From: Caulobacter sp.
Lineage (GTDB): Bacteria > Pseudomonadota > Alphaproteobacteria > Caulobacterales > Caulobacteraceae
Direction of reading: 5' to 3'
Length of the DNA: 64,000 bases
Assembly (NCBI GenBank): GCA_017745235.1
Contig: JAGHZU010000011.1
Location: forward strand, 62,001 to 126,000
Under the pieces are notes generated by a model. That model made no database searches, was not told the origin of the DNA, and saw nothing but the letters and a program-made list of their open reading frames with translations. Shown here in pieces: positions 26,019 through 35,067 of the stretch. Within the stretch, counting starts at the first letter, position 1, and each line of letters opens with the position of its first letter. The position numbers were made by a program, and so were the translations under genes.

Positions 26019-26065
26019 TGACGGTGAAGTTTACGATTGTAGTTTATAAAAACTACAATCGTAAA
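26019..26065 (+). promoter_or_regulatory. Promoter overlapped by a 16-bp perfect inverted repeat with two BlaI-type dyads
   Basis: A perfect palindrome has arms TTTACGATTGTAGTTT (26030-26045) and AAACTACAATCGTAAA (26050-26065) around ATAA. Each arm contains TTAC-N4-GTA, the core also found before the BlaI-like gene. A -35-like TTGACG (26019-26024) and a -10-like TATAAA (26045-26050) fall across it. Repressor binding here would block transcription of the gene at 26081. The same palindrome could alternatively form a hairpin in the blaR-like 3' region. Confidence 0.6.
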
Positions 26066-26080
26066 TCAAAAGGCTCCGCC

Positions 26081-26629
26081 GTGACTTTTATCCTCAGAAT
26101 GCCGCGGGCGCGGGGACCCCGCTCACGGCGACGGGCCTTCGTGGTCAAGGCCTTCGACCTGACCGTCACGGCCCTGGTCGGGGCCGCCGCCCTCTTCGTG
26201 GTGGTCGCCTTCGTCCGCTACGAACTGCGGGTCGAGCCCCGGCGGCCGGCCTCGGGCGATCGCCTGCCCGCCGCTCAAGCCTTGGGCCGAGTACGCTGGG
26301 CGCAGATGAAGCCGCGTCTGATCGCCCGCCTGGCCCAGCCTCACGCCCTGGAGCTGGGCCGCGTCTGGACCACGCGCGAGGGGCGGGTCTGCGGTCTCGT
26401 CCACGCCTGGGGCAGCTTTGGCGGCCTGACCGGCATGACCCGCTTCTACACCGTCGGCGACGAGCCCGTGTTCAAGCAGGACCATCGCGGCGACTTCGAG
26501 GACGAGTGGTGGGCCTGCAAGCGCGACCGCTACGTGATCATCCGCGAAGGTTCGGAAGAAACCGGCTTCTGCCCGACCAAGCTGGGTCGGGAACGTTGCT
26601 ATGACGTGGTCTACGGCCGCCCTAAATAG
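26081..26629 (+). CDS. Single-pass membrane protein of unknown function, probable BlaI target
   Basis: The product is about 182 aa from a GTG at 26081 (AAAAGG upstream), or 176 aa from the ATG at 26099. A basic N-terminus and one TM helix (TVTALVGAAALFVVVAFV) precede a soluble domain with four Cys residues (GRVCGLVHAWGSFGG, WWACKRDRYV, TGFCPTKLGRERC). The soluble part is probably periplasmic. No family is recognised. Its promoter region carries the paired dyads described at 26019-26065. The stop lies five bases from the convergent kinase gene. Confidence 0.65.
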   Translation: MTFILRMPRARGPRSRRRAFVVKAFDLTVTALVGAAALFVVVAFVRYELRVEPRRPASGDRLPAAQALGRVRWAQMKPRLIARLAQPHALELGRVWTTREGRVCGLVHAWGSFGGLTGMTRFYTVGDEPVFKQDHRGDFEDEWWACKRDRYVIIREGSEETGFCPTKLGRERCYDVVYGRPK

Positions 26630-26633
26630 GCAC

Positions 26634-28040
26634 CTATTCCACGCGGGGCAGCACCAGCGCCACCCGGAGCCCCGGCCCGAAGCCGCCGTAGGCCCCAGGT
26701 CCCTCCGCCAGATCCAGTCGTCCGCCATGAGAGGCCGCCACCGCCTGCACCAGCGACAGGCCCAGGCCCGCCCCGGGCTCGCTGCGGCTGTTCTCCAACC
26801 GCACGAAGCGTTGCACGACCCGGCCGCGATCGGCTTCGGGCACGCCCGGTCCTGTGTCGGTGACCGAGAACTCCAGTTCGCCCGATGACATCCGCCGCGC
26901 ACGCAGCATCACCGCCCCGCCCTCAGGCGTGTACTTGATGGCGTTGTCCAGGATGTTGGCCAGGGCCTGGGCGATGAACTCGCGGTTGCCGCGGATGGCC
27001 AGGGCCGGCGTGATCTCGGCCCGGAAGTCCAGCCCCTTGTCCTCGCAGCTGGCCTCGTAGAGCTCGGCCATGTCCGAGGCCAGTTCACTGGCGTCGAAGG
27101 TCTTCTGGTCAGGCGCGTCGCCGGCGGCCTGAAGGCGGGCGATGGCCAGCACCGCATTAAAGGTCTTCAGAACCCCGTCGGCGTCCATCAACGCCGTCTC
27201 CAGCGCCGCCACGGGATCGCCCTTGCCATTCTCGGCGTCGATTAAGGCGACCTCCATGCGCGCGCGCAGGCGCGTCAGGGGCGAGCGCAGGTCATGGGCG
27301 ATGGCGTCGCCGGCATGGCGCAGACCGCCCATCAGCCGCTCGATCCGGTCGAGCATGTCGTTCAGGCCCTCGGCCAGTTCATCATACTCGTCGCGACCGC
27401 CCCTCAGCTTGGCCCGTGCATGCAGGTCACCGCCCCGCACGGCGTTCACCACGTCGACCAGACCCTGCATGCTGCGGCTGACGTTGCGGCTGATCAGCAC
27501 GCCGCCGGCCAGGCCCAGAATGATCACCAGCGCCCCCGCGCCCCACAGAGCCCGGACGATCTTCATTACATAGGCTTCGGACTCCTGGACGTCGGCGCCG
27601 ACGAACAGAGCCTCTCCGCCCGACAGCCGCTCCTGCACGCCGCGCGCCGAACGCTTGACCTCGGCGCCGTCGATATCGGTCTCGGTGAGCTTGAAACCTT
27701 CCCAGGTCGGCCCGGGTCCCTGGAAGTCGTCGATCGGCGATTCCGCGATCGAACCCGAAATGCGCTTACCGTCCTTGTCCAGCAGCAGATACAGGAACGG
27801 TCGCTCGCCCGAGGCGCGCTCGACGATCGTCTGGTTCAGCGCGTCCACCCCGCCCACACGATAGGCCGCCTCCAGGCTTTCCATCTCGCGGCTGATCTCG
27901 GCGTCGGCGCGGCGCGTCACCTCGCCTGCCGTGGCGATGTAGATGTAGCCCAGGAACGCGCTGGCGGCCGCTGCGAACAGCGCCAGGAACAGCAGCGTCA
28001 GCCTAAACGGCGTGGATCGGATCAGGCGCGGCAGGCGCAT
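26634..28040 (-). CDS. Sensor histidine kinase
   Basis: The 468-aa inner membrane kinase has TM helices at about 12-34 and 165-186 enclosing a periplasmic domain. A HAMP region (188-240) precedes HisKA with His249 in DAIAHDLRSPLTRLR. The HATPase domain shows the N box (NILDNAIKYTPEGG), G1 (DTGPGVP) and G2 (GAGLGLSL). Its partner is presumably the OmpR-type regulator encoded upstream on the same strand. The 260-base gap between them holds no recognisable gene or terminator. The stimulus is unknown. Confidence 0.92.
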   Translation of the reverse strand: MRLPRLIRSTPFRLTLLFLALFAAAASAFLGYIYIATAGEVTRRADAEISREMESLEAAYRVGGVDALNQTIVERASGERPFLYLLLDKDGKRISGSIAESPIDDFQGPGPTWEGFKLTETDIDGAEVKRSARGVQERLSGGEALFVGADVQESEAYVMKIVRALWGAGALVIILGLAGGVLISRNVSRSMQGLVDVVNAVRGGDLHARAKLRGGRDEYDELAEGLNDMLDRIERLMGGLRHAGDAIAHDLRSPLTRLRARMEVALIDAENGKGDPVAALETALMDADGVLKTFNAVLAIARLQAAGDAPDQKTFDASELASDMAELYEASCEDKGLDFRAEITPALAIRGNREFIAQALANILDNAIKYTPEGGAVMLRARRMSSGELEFSVTDTGPGVPEADRGRVVQRFVRLENSRSEPGAGLGLSLVQAVAASHGGRLDLAEGPGAYGGFGPGLRVALVLPRVE

Positions 28041-28301
28041 GGGCTAGCCCGGTTCTCCAACAACGACGGCCAGGTCACGCCAGCCTCGATGATACGCAAA
28101 CATCCGACCGCGATTGCGTGGCGTCATAGATGATCACCTCCGCCCGCGCGGGCAAAGTGAATGTCTGTTCACCCCGGGTCGGACGCCGCCGAGACTAGGA
28201 CCGCATCGGCGATTTTCATCGGTCACCTATGCGGAGATCACGTCAAGATCGCGTGCGGATTGTTCGAGGCCGCTCCGCCATGGGGGCGAACCGGGCCGAA
28301 C

Positions 28302-28973
28302 CTACGGGTCCAGCCGGTAGCCCGCCCCGCGCACGGTCTGCAGCATCGGCCGGTCGAAACCCTTGTCGATCTTCGAGCGCAGGCGCGAGATGTGCACGTC
28401 GATGACGTTGGTCTGGGGATCGAAGTGATACTCCCACACCTTCTCCAGCAGCATGGTGCGGGTCACCGACTGCCCGGCGTGGCGCATCATGAATTCCAGC
28501 AGTTGGAATTCCCGCGGCTGCAGGTCGATCTCCTTGCCCTGGCGATGGACCGTGCGGTTGATAAGATTCATCTCCAGTTCGCCGACCTTGAGGGTCGTCG
28601 CAACGGCCCCCGTCTCGCGGCGGCGCGACAAGGCGTCCACGCGCGCGATCAGCTCGGCGAAGGCGTACGGCTTGACCAGGTAGTCGTCGGCGCCGGCCCG
28701 CAGTCCGGTGACGCGGTCGTTGATCTCGCCCAGGGCCGAGAGGAACAGCACGGGCGTCTGGTCGCCCTCGCGGCGCAGGGTCTCGACCACCTCCACGCCG
28801 TTCTTCTTGGGCATCATGCGGTCGACGATCATTACGTCGAACTTGCCCTTGCCAGCCTCGGTCAGGCCCGCCTCGCCGTCGGGGGCGTGGACGCATTCGT
28901 AGCCGGCCTCGGTCAGGCCGTGGCTCATCGCCCCGGCGGCTTCGAGATCGTCCTCGATGATCAGAATGCGCAT
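28302..28973 (-). CDS. OmpR family response regulator
   Basis: The 223-aa protein has a receiver domain (acidic pair EDD at 7-9, phospho-acceptor Asp51 in DVMIVDRMMPKKNG, Lys in LVKPYAFAEL). A winged-helix effector domain follows (LQPREFQLLEFMMRHAGQSV, then NVIDVHISRLRSKIDKG). It probably acts with the kinase encoded just downstream. About 145 bases upstream separate it from degP, including the degP terminator, so it has its own promoter. Confidence 0.94.
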   Translation of the reverse strand: MRILIIEDDLEAAGAMSHGLTEAGYECVHAPDGEAGLTEAGKGKFDVMIVDRMMPKKNGVEVVETLRREGDQTPVLFLSALGEINDRVTGLRAGADDYLVKPYAFAELIARVDALSRRRETGAVATTLKVGELEMNLINRTVHRQGKEIDLQPREFQLLEFMMRHAGQSVTRTMLLEKVWEYHFDPQTNVIDVHISRLRSKIDKGFDRPMLQTVRGAGYRLDP

Positions 28974-29009
28974 TCCAAGCCCCTGCCCAAGCCCTACCAG
29001 GAAAACACG

Positions 29010-29039
29010 AAAAAGGGCGTCACCGAATCGGTGACGCCC
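29010..29039 (-). terminator. Rho-independent terminator of the degP-like gene
   Basis: A perfect 11-bp stem (GGGCGTCACCG / CGGTGACGCCC) with a 3-base loop, followed on the minus strand by five U residues (AAAAA at 29010-29014). It lies 80 bases after the protease gene stop and 37 bases before the response regulator gene. Confidence 0.9.
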
Positions 29040-29118
29040 CTCGTCGTGTCGTCGTCACGTCGCGCGATGGTGACGTGATCCGCGCGCGGGCGAAAGCCCC
29101 CGCGATATCCGCGTTAGC

Positions 29119-30690
29119 TTAAGGCGCGATCTTGAGCGGAACGATCGTCGGACGACCGGCCCGGACGATGCGCAGGTTGACGCTCGGGCGCTGCAGCTTG
29201 CGGGCGGCCTCGACCGCCGCGGTCACCTGGGCGCCGCTGGTCACCGGCTCGCCGTTGATGCTGGTCAGCACGTCGCCCTTGCGCAGGCCCTTCTCGCCGG
29301 CGTCGGAGCTGGCCTTGACGCCGTCGATCAGCACGCCGCGCACCGAGGGGTCGATGCTGTAGGTGCGGCGGGCCGCCTCGTCGATCGGCGCCAGGGTCAG
29401 GCCCAGGGCGTCCGACTTCTGCACCTGCGGCTTGGTCGGAGTCTCGGTCGCGCCCTGATCGTTGTCGTCGTCGCTGTTGGCCAGCTCCTTTTCGGTCGGA
29501 CGCACGCCCGACTTGATGTCGATGGTGCGCGGCTTGCCGCCCCGCAGGATCGACAGCTTCAGCGTGTCGCCCGGACGGCCCTTGGCCACCTCGCGGGTCA
29601 GTTCCGAACCGTTCTTGATCGCCACGCCGTTGACGGCGGTGATGACGTCCTCCGGCAGCAGACCGCCCTTCTGGGCCGGACCGCCTTGGACCAGGTCGGC
29701 GACGATGGCTCCCTTGACGTCGTCCAGACCCTGGGCTTCGGCCATTTCCTTGGTGAAAGGCTGGATCTGGGCCCCGATATAGCCGCGCACCACCTTGCCG
29801 CCGGCGATCAGTTGCTTGGCGGTGTTCTCGGCCACGTCGGCCGGGATGGCGAAGCCGATGCCCACCGAGCCGCCGGTCGGCGAGAAGATCGCGGTGTTGA
29901 CCCCGATCACCCGGCCGTAGATGTCGAACGACGGACCGCCGGAGTTGCCCCGGTTGATGGGAGCGTCGATCTGGATGTAGTCGACGAAGGTCGAAGAGCT
30001 GTCGCCCAGGTCGCGGTTGTAGGCCGAGATGATGCCGGCCGTGGCCGTGCCGCCCAGGCCGAACGGGTTGCCGATGGTGATGACCCAGTCGCCGACGCGC
30101 GGCTTGGCCTGGTTCTCGAAATTCACATACGGGAACGCCGCGCCCTTGGCCTTGGGGTCGGTGACCTTGATGACCGCCAGGTCGGTGCCCTCGTCGCGGC
30201 CGACGATCACGGCCTTCAGTTCGCGGCCGTCCTTCATCACCACGTTGATGCCGTCGTCGTCTGCGTCGGCCACCACGTGGTTGTTGGTGACGATGTAGCC
30301 GTCCGGCGAGATGAAGAAGCCCGAGCCGGACGACTGTTGCTTGGGTCCGGGAGCTTCTTCGCCGTCATCGCCCGGCTTCTGGCCGCGCGGCACGATGTCG
30401 AAGCCTTCCAGGCCCGGGATGCGCAGCTTCGGCGCGGCCGAGGCCTTGGACGTCACGTCGATCTGGACGACGGCGGGAGAGACCTGCTCGAAGATGTCGG
30501 CGAACGACAGCGGCGCGCCCGGCGGCGGGGCGAACATCGGGGCCGGAGCGCCCGCGCCCGAGGTGCGGACGAGTTGCGGTTCGGCGGCGCTCGCCGGCCC
30601 CATCCGCATGCCCATCCCGGCCAGGGCCGCGCAGGCCACGCCCGCGCCGGCGACCGCACCGATCACAAAACCAGACTTCCTAGCAGCCAT
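29119..30690 (-). CDS. degP: DegP/HtrA (Do family) periplasmic serine protease
   Basis: The 523-aa protein begins with an N-terminal signal or anchor helix (FVIGAVAGAGVACAALAG). The trypsin-like domain has the catalytic His (TNNHVV), Asp (EGTDLAVIKV) and Ser (RGNSGGPS). Two PDZ domains follow (roughly 300-390 and 430-520), with a Thr/Asp/Gln-rich linker between. It degrades or refolds damaged envelope proteins. The neighbouring two-component system may control envelope stress, but that is positional inference. Assignment as DegP rather than DegQ-type is not firm. Confidence 0.92.
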   Translation of the reverse strand: MAARKSGFVIGAVAGAGVACAALAGMGMRMGPASAAEPQLVRTSGAGAPAPMFAPPPGAPLSFADIFEQVSPAVVQIDVTSKASAAPKLRIPGLEGFDIVPRGQKPGDDGEEAPGPKQQSSGSGFFISPDGYIVTNNHVVADADDDGINVVMKDGRELKAVIVGRDEGTDLAVIKVTDPKAKGAAFPYVNFENQAKPRVGDWVITIGNPFGLGGTATAGIISAYNRDLGDSSSTFVDYIQIDAPINRGNSGGPSFDIYGRVIGVNTAIFSPTGGSVGIGFAIPADVAENTAKQLIAGGKVVRGYIGAQIQPFTKEMAEAQGLDDVKGAIVADLVQGGPAQKGGLLPEDVITAVNGVAIKNGSELTREVAKGRPGDTLKLSILRGGKPRTIDIKSGVRPTEKELANSDDDNDQGATETPTKPQVQKSDALGLTLAPIDEAARRTYSIDPSVRGVLIDGVKASSDAGEKGLRKGDVLTSINGEPVTSGAQVTAAVEAARKLQRPSVNLRIVRAGRPTIVPLKIAP

Positions 30691-30834
30691 CTTACGTCTT
30701 TCCTCACCCCCGAGCGCACGGCTTCGGGTCCTTGGCTTGAGAACCTAGTTGCGCTGGCGAAACGCGCAATGGTCTTCGAAAGATCATTCGTCCCGCTCAA
30801 GATGCTCTTGCGGCCTCTTCGCGGCGCAATCGTG

Positions 30835-31299
30835 TCATTCGTCCTTGAGGAGCACCTGAAGACGGGATTCTTCGGCTTCGGAAAGTTCGTCGGCGTCCTG
30901 GTCCGAACCAGACGCCGACTTGCGCCGCCGAAGCAGCAGGACCATCAGTCCAGCGCCCAGGATCAGCACAACCCCAGGCGCGGCCCAGAGCAGCGCGTTA
31001 CCCAGCGTGAACGGCGGCTTCAGCAATACGAACTCGCCGTAGCGATCCACCAGGAAGGCCCGGATTTCGCCGTCGGTGCGCCCCTGCTTCACTTGGTCGC
31101 GGATGATCGACCGCAGGTCGCCGGCCAGGGCGGCTTCGGAATCGTCGATGGACTCGTTCTGGCAGACAAGGCATCGGGTCTCGCGGAACAGGGCCCGGGC
31201 CCGCGCCTCCTGGGCCGGGTCGGCCAGGCGCTCGGCCGGGTCGGCCGCCGCACCGGCCATGCACGCCATCACGGCCAGGACCAGCAGCAGCCGCTTCAC
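30835..31299 (-). CDS. ccmH: CcmH, cytochrome c maturation thiol-disulfide protein
   Basis: The 154-aa protein has a signal peptide (KRLLLVLAVMACMAGAAAD), the redox CxxC in RCLVCQNESI, the conserved DYGEF-like segment (VDRYGEFVLLKPPF) and a C-terminal TM anchor (GVVLILGAGLMVLLL). It reduces apocytochrome c for heme attachment at the periplasmic side. The GTG start overlaps the ccmF stop (GTGA). Last gene of the ccm run. Confidence 0.93.
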   Translation of the reverse strand: MKRLLLVLAVMACMAGAAADPAERLADPAQEARARALFRETRCLVCQNESIDDSEAALAGDLRSIIRDQVKQGRTDGEIRAFLVDRYGEFVLLKPPFTLGNALLWAAPGVVLILGAGLMVLLLRRRKSASGSDQDADELSEAEESRLQVLLKDE

Positions 31300-33272
31300 G
31301 CCGCGGCCTCCTTGCGCTTGGCCACGCCGAAGCGCAGCCGGCGGTCCGACAGCGAGACCAGCCCGCCGATAGCCATCACCAGCGGTCCCAGGAAGATCAG
31401 CCGCACCCACGGATTGACGAACGCCCGCACCAGCCAGGCCGGCTGGCCGCTCTCGCCCGCCCGACGCTCGCCCAGCACCACGTAAAGGTCGTCCAGCACG
31501 CGCGGGCAGATCGCCACTTCCGAGGTCGTCTGGCGGCCGGTGGGATAGAAGCGCCGCTCGGGCTTGGCCTCGCAGACCGGCGCCCCGCCGCGGGTGATCT
31601 TCACGACGCCGCGCTCGGCGATGTAGTTGGCGCCCTCCACCGAACCCACGTCGGCCAGGGTCAGCTCATAGGCGCCCAGCTTCAGTTGGCCGCCCACGCC
31701 GAGCGCCTGGGCCGCTTCGACCCGCCAGGTCGTCTCGAACGACGCGCCCAGCACGAACAGGCCCAGGCCCGCATGCGCCAGGGTCGTGCCCCAGGCGCCG
31801 CGCGGCAGACCGGTCATGCGGCGTCGCACCTCGGCCCAGGACGCGCGGAAGGCCTTCACCCGTTCGGCCAGCTCCGCCAGCGCCCCGCCGATAAGCCAGA
31901 AACCCAGGGCCAGGCCCGCGCTGGCCAGGGCGTGGCGCGGCGAGACCACGGCGAAGGCGACCAGGCCCAGGATCGCCGCGATCGCCAGGGCCAGCCACAG
32001 CCGCCGCACCACCAGCCGCGCGTCGCCGCGCTTCCAGGCCAGCAGCGGCCCGGCCGGCAGGATGGCCAGGGCCAGCACCATCAGCGGCGTGAAGGTCATG
32101 TTGAAGAAGGGCGGCCCCACCGACACGGCCTCGCCGTCCATCGCCTCGCGGATCAGGGGGAACAGCGTCCCCATCAGCACCACCGCCGTCGCGGTCGACA
32201 GGATGATGTTGTTGAGCACGATCGCGCTCTCGCGGCTGACCGGGGCGAACAGCCCTCCCGCGTTCAGGCTGGGCGCGCGCAGGGCGAACAGGAAGAACCC
32301 GGCCCCCGCCGCGATCCCCATGATGGTCAGCAGCAGGACGCCGCGCGTGGGGTCCACCGCGAAGGCGTGCACGCTGGTCAGCACGCCCGAGCGCACCAGG
32401 AAGGCGCCCAGCATCGAGAAGGTGAAGGCCGCAAGGCCCAGGAACACCGTCCAGCCCGGCAGGGCTCCGCGCTTCTCCAGCACGATGGCCGAGTGCAGCA
32501 GGGCCGAGGCGATCAGCCAGGGCATGAAGCTGGCGTTCTCGACCGGGTCCCAGAACCACCAGCCGCCCCAGCCCAGCTCGTAATAGGCCCAGAAGGCGCC
32601 CAGGGTGATGCCGACCGTCAGGAAGCTCCAGGCCGCCAGGGTCCAGGGCCGCACCCAGCGGGCCCAGGCCGCGTCGACCCGCCCTTCGATCAGGGCGGCC
32701 AGCGAGAACGAGAACACCACCGAGAAGCCGACATAGCCGGCGTAGAGGAACGGCGGGTGGAAGGCCAGCGCCGGATCCTGAAGCAGCGGATTGAGCGAGC
32801 GTCCCTCGACCGGAACGTCCACCAGGCGCGCCATCGGGTTCGAGGCGAACACCGTATAGGCCAGGAACAGCACGCCCAGCGCGCCCTGCGTCGCCGTGGC
32901 GTAGGCCCGCAGGCGCGGCGGCAGGGCCTTGCCGAACACCGCCACGGCCGCGCCATAGCCGGTCAGCACCAGGCACCACAGCAGCATCGAGCCCTCGTGG
33001 CTGCCCCAGGCGCCGGCCACCTTGTAGAGCATCGGCTTGGCGGTATGGGAGTTGGCGGCCACGTTGGCCACCGAGAAGTCCGACACCACGAAGGCGTGGA
33101 CCAGGGCCGCGAACGTCACGGCCACGCAGACGAAGGCGCCGATCGCCGCCCCGCGCCCCGCTCCGGCGAACACCGCCAGCCGCCGCGCTCCGCCCACCGC
33201 CGACAGCAGCAGCTGCAGCGCCGACAGCATCAGGGCCAGGACGAGGGCGAAAGAACCGAATTCAGCGATCAT
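31296..33272 (-). CDS. ccmF: CcmF, heme lyase subunit of cytochrome c maturation
   Basis: The 658-aa protein has about 15 membrane helices. The heme-handling WWD motif is WGGWWFWDPVENASFMPW (about residue 237), preceded by the PPFLYAGYVG signature. Conserved His residues lie in HSAIVL, SVHAFAVDP and LAHAGLGLFV. It transfers heme from CcmE to apocytochrome c in the inner membrane. Overlaps ccmH by 4 nt; 91 bases separate it from ccmE, including a short palindromic repeat. Confidence 0.96.
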   Translation of the reverse strand: MIAEFGSFALVLALMLSALQLLLSAVGGARRLAVFAGAGRGAAIGAFVCVAVTFAALVHAFVVSDFSVANVAANSHTAKPMLYKVAGAWGSHEGSMLLWCLVLTGYGAAVAVFGKALPPRLRAYATATQGALGVLFLAYTVFASNPMARLVDVPVEGRSLNPLLQDPALAFHPPFLYAGYVGFSVVFSFSLAALIEGRVDAAWARWVRPWTLAAWSFLTVGITLGAFWAYYELGWGGWWFWDPVENASFMPWLIASALLHSAIVLEKRGALPGWTVFLGLAAFTFSMLGAFLVRSGVLTSVHAFAVDPTRGVLLLTIMGIAAGAGFFLFALRAPSLNAGGLFAPVSRESAIVLNNIILSTATAVVLMGTLFPLIREAMDGEAVSVGPPFFNMTFTPLMVLALAILPAGPLLAWKRGDARLVVRRLWLALAIAAILGLVAFAVVSPRHALASAGLALGFWLIGGALAELAERVKAFRASWAEVRRRMTGLPRGAWGTTLAHAGLGLFVLGASFETTWRVEAAQALGVGGQLKLGAYELTLADVGSVEGANYIAERGVVKITRGGAPVCEAKPERRFYPTGRQTTSEVAICPRVLDDLYVVLGERRAGESGQPAWLVRAFVNPWVRLIFLGPLVMAIGGLVSLSDRRLRFGVAKRKEAAA

Positions 33273-33279
33273 GAGGAAG

Positions 33280-33302
33280 CTCCCCCTCTCCCTGTGGGGG
33301 AG
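33280..33302. repeat. Short palindromic repeat (CTCCCCC...GGGGGAG) in the ccmE-ccmF gap
   Basis: Arms CTCCCCC (33280-33286) and GGGGGAG (33296-33302) lie only eight bases before the ccmF start on the minus strand. It resembles the core of the GC-rich palindromes near 50.1, 51.4, 52.0, 53.8 and 53.9 kb, so it may be a small member of the same dispersed family. Confidence 0.5.
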
Positions 33303-33363
33303 AAGGCGGCCCGCAAAGGAGGCCGGATGAAAGGAACGACGCCCGAAGGCGCGGACACCGCCG

Positions 33364-33864
33364 TCACGTGGCCGGCTTCCCGGTCTTGTAGCCCGGATAC
33401 GAGCCGCCCTGGCCGTCGCCGCGCCACTCGCCCTGTTCCTTCAGCGCCTTGGCCACCTCGCGGGGCATGTAGCGCTCGTCGTGCTTGGCCAGCACCTGCT
33501 TGGCCACGAACGCCCCGCTCTCGTCGAAAGCCCCGGCGCAGACCACGCCCTGGCCCTCGCGGAACAGGTCGGGCAGGTCGCCCTGGTAGCGCACCAGGCT
33601 GGTCGACTTCTGGTCGGCGATCACGAATTCCACCCGCCCGTCCGGGTGCTTGACCACGCTGCCGGCCTGCACCAGTCCGCCCAACTGCACCTTGCGCCCC
33701 GCCGGCACGTGGGCGGCGGCGGCCTGGGCGGGCGTGTAGAACAGCGAAATGGCGTCGCGCATGCCCCAAAGGGCCAGGCCCACGGCCAGGACCAGCACGG
33801 GCGCCACGGCGGCCAGCACGGTCAGGCGGCGACGCGCCTTGCGGGATTTCGGCAGGAAACTCAT
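33364..33864 (-). CDS. ccmE: CcmE, periplasmic heme chaperone
   Basis: The 166-aa protein has an N-terminal TM anchor (LTVLAAVAPVLVLAVGLAL) and an OB-fold domain. The covalent heme-binding His is in VLAKHDERYMPREV, followed by the usual Tyr. It carries heme from the CcmABC(D) complex to CcmF. Start overlaps the ccmI stop by 4 nt. Confidence 0.96.
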   Translation of the reverse strand: MSFLPKSRKARRRLTVLAAVAPVLVLAVGLALWGMRDAISLFYTPAQAAAAHVPAGRKVQLGGLVQAGSVVKHPDGRVEFVIADQKSTSLVRYQGDLPDLFREGQGVVCAGAFDESGAFVAKQVLAKHDERYMPREVAKALKEQGEWRGDGQGGSYPGYKTGKPAT

Positions 33865-34982
33865 GGCTTCACATTCTGGGCGGGAGTCTGTTCGGCCTGG
33901 CGCAGGGCGGCCATCACCTTGGGCTGATCCTTGAAGCGCGCCTGCGCCTTGGCCAGGGCCTCGTCGCGGCGGACAGTGTCGCCCAGCACGGCGTAGGCCC
34001 GCACCAGCTTCACCCAGCCGTCCGGATCGTTAGGCTGGCTCTCCAGGCGCGCGGCCAGGCCCGAGACCATGCCCTGGATCATGGTCTGCACCTCGGCCGG
34101 CTGGCCGGCCTCGGGCTGGCCCGTGGCGGCCGCCATCTTCGGTTCCAGGCCGCCCTGGGCCTGGACCTTGGCGATCTCCTCCCCGAAGGCCGCGCGGCGC
34201 GGATCGTCGGCCGGCAGCGTGGCCAGCAGGGCCCGCCAATCGGCCAGGCCTCCGGCCAGGTCGCCATCGGCGATGCGGGCGCGGGCCAGGCTGTAGCGGG
34301 CTACCGCGTCGTTCGGATCACGAGCCAGCGCCTCGGAAAACGCCTTGCGCGCGTCGGTTCCGACCTCGCCCTCGGCTTCCACCACGAACACCTGGCCCAG
34401 GGCCGACCACAGGTCCGCGCGCTGGGGCGCCAACCTCACGGCCTTGCGCAGGGCCTGGGCCGCGCCGGTGGCGTCGCCGGAGGCCAGCCGGGCCAGGGCC
34501 AGCAGGCGCAGCGGCTCGGCGTCGCCGGGATGCTCGGCCACGGCCTGCTGCAGGGCGGCGGCGGCTTCCTCGGCTGTCAAATGGCTGGGATCGCCCTCGC
34601 GCCAGGCGGCGACGCGCTTGAGGAACGGCTGGTCGGCCATGCCCGGCATGCCGACGAGGAAATAGAGGCCCACCGCCAGCACCGGGGCCAGTCCGGTGAT
34701 CGCCAGGATCAGCGGCCGCGCGCGCGGCCCCGCCTCCGGCCAGGCATGCCGCCCGTCGGCGGCCGCAAGCAGGCGGCGGCCAGCCTCCGTCCGCGCCGTC
34801 TTCAACTCGGCGCCGGCCAGCAGGCCCCGTTCGGCAAGATCGTCGATCTCGGCCAGTTGCCGCCGGTGCACGGCCAGGCTGGCGTCGTCGCCGCCGCCAT
34901 GGCTCGCCTGCGCAGCCTCGCGCAGCACCAGGCCCGCGACGACGGCCGACAATCCCGCAGCGGCGATCCAGAAAGCGATCAT
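33861..34982 (-). CDS. ccmI: CcmI, apocytochrome c chaperone with TPR domain
   Basis: The 373-aa protein has two TM helices (IAFWIAAAGLSAVVAGLVL and LAITGLAPVLAVGLYFLVG) with a charged cytoplasmic loop between. A periplasmic TPR-like part follows (EPLRLLALARLASGDATGAA, LWSALGQVFVVEAEGE, ARYSLARARIADGDLAGG). It delivers apocytochrome c to the CcmF-CcmH complex. First gene of the ccmI-E-F-H operon. Confidence 0.93.
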   Translation of the reverse strand: MIAFWIAAAGLSAVVAGLVLREAAQASHGGGDDASLAVHRRQLAEIDDLAERGLLAGAELKTARTEAGRRLLAAADGRHAWPEAGPRARPLILAITGLAPVLAVGLYFLVGMPGMADQPFLKRVAAWREGDPSHLTAEEAAAALQQAVAEHPGDAEPLRLLALARLASGDATGAAQALRKAVRLAPQRADLWSALGQVFVVEAEGEVGTDARKAFSEALARDPNDAVARYSLARARIADGDLAGGLADWRALLATLPADDPRRAAFGEEIAKVQAQGGLEPKMAAATGQPEAGQPAEVQTMIQGMVSGLAARLESQPNDPDGWVKLVRAYAVLGDTVRRDEALAKAQARFKDQPKVMAALRQAEQTPAQNVKP

Positions 34983-35067
34983 GGCGGCGTGTTAGCCGGG
35001 AATGAGCCGCGCCGTTAGCGAAAAAAGCGCGTAAGGGCCCCCGGCGCGTTCCGGCGACCTTCCCACC

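Noticed and set aside
28041..28301. A gene in the gap between the kinase (26634-28040) and its regulator
   Set aside because: Only short frames occur, none with a ribosome site or protein-like sequence; I see nothing definable there.
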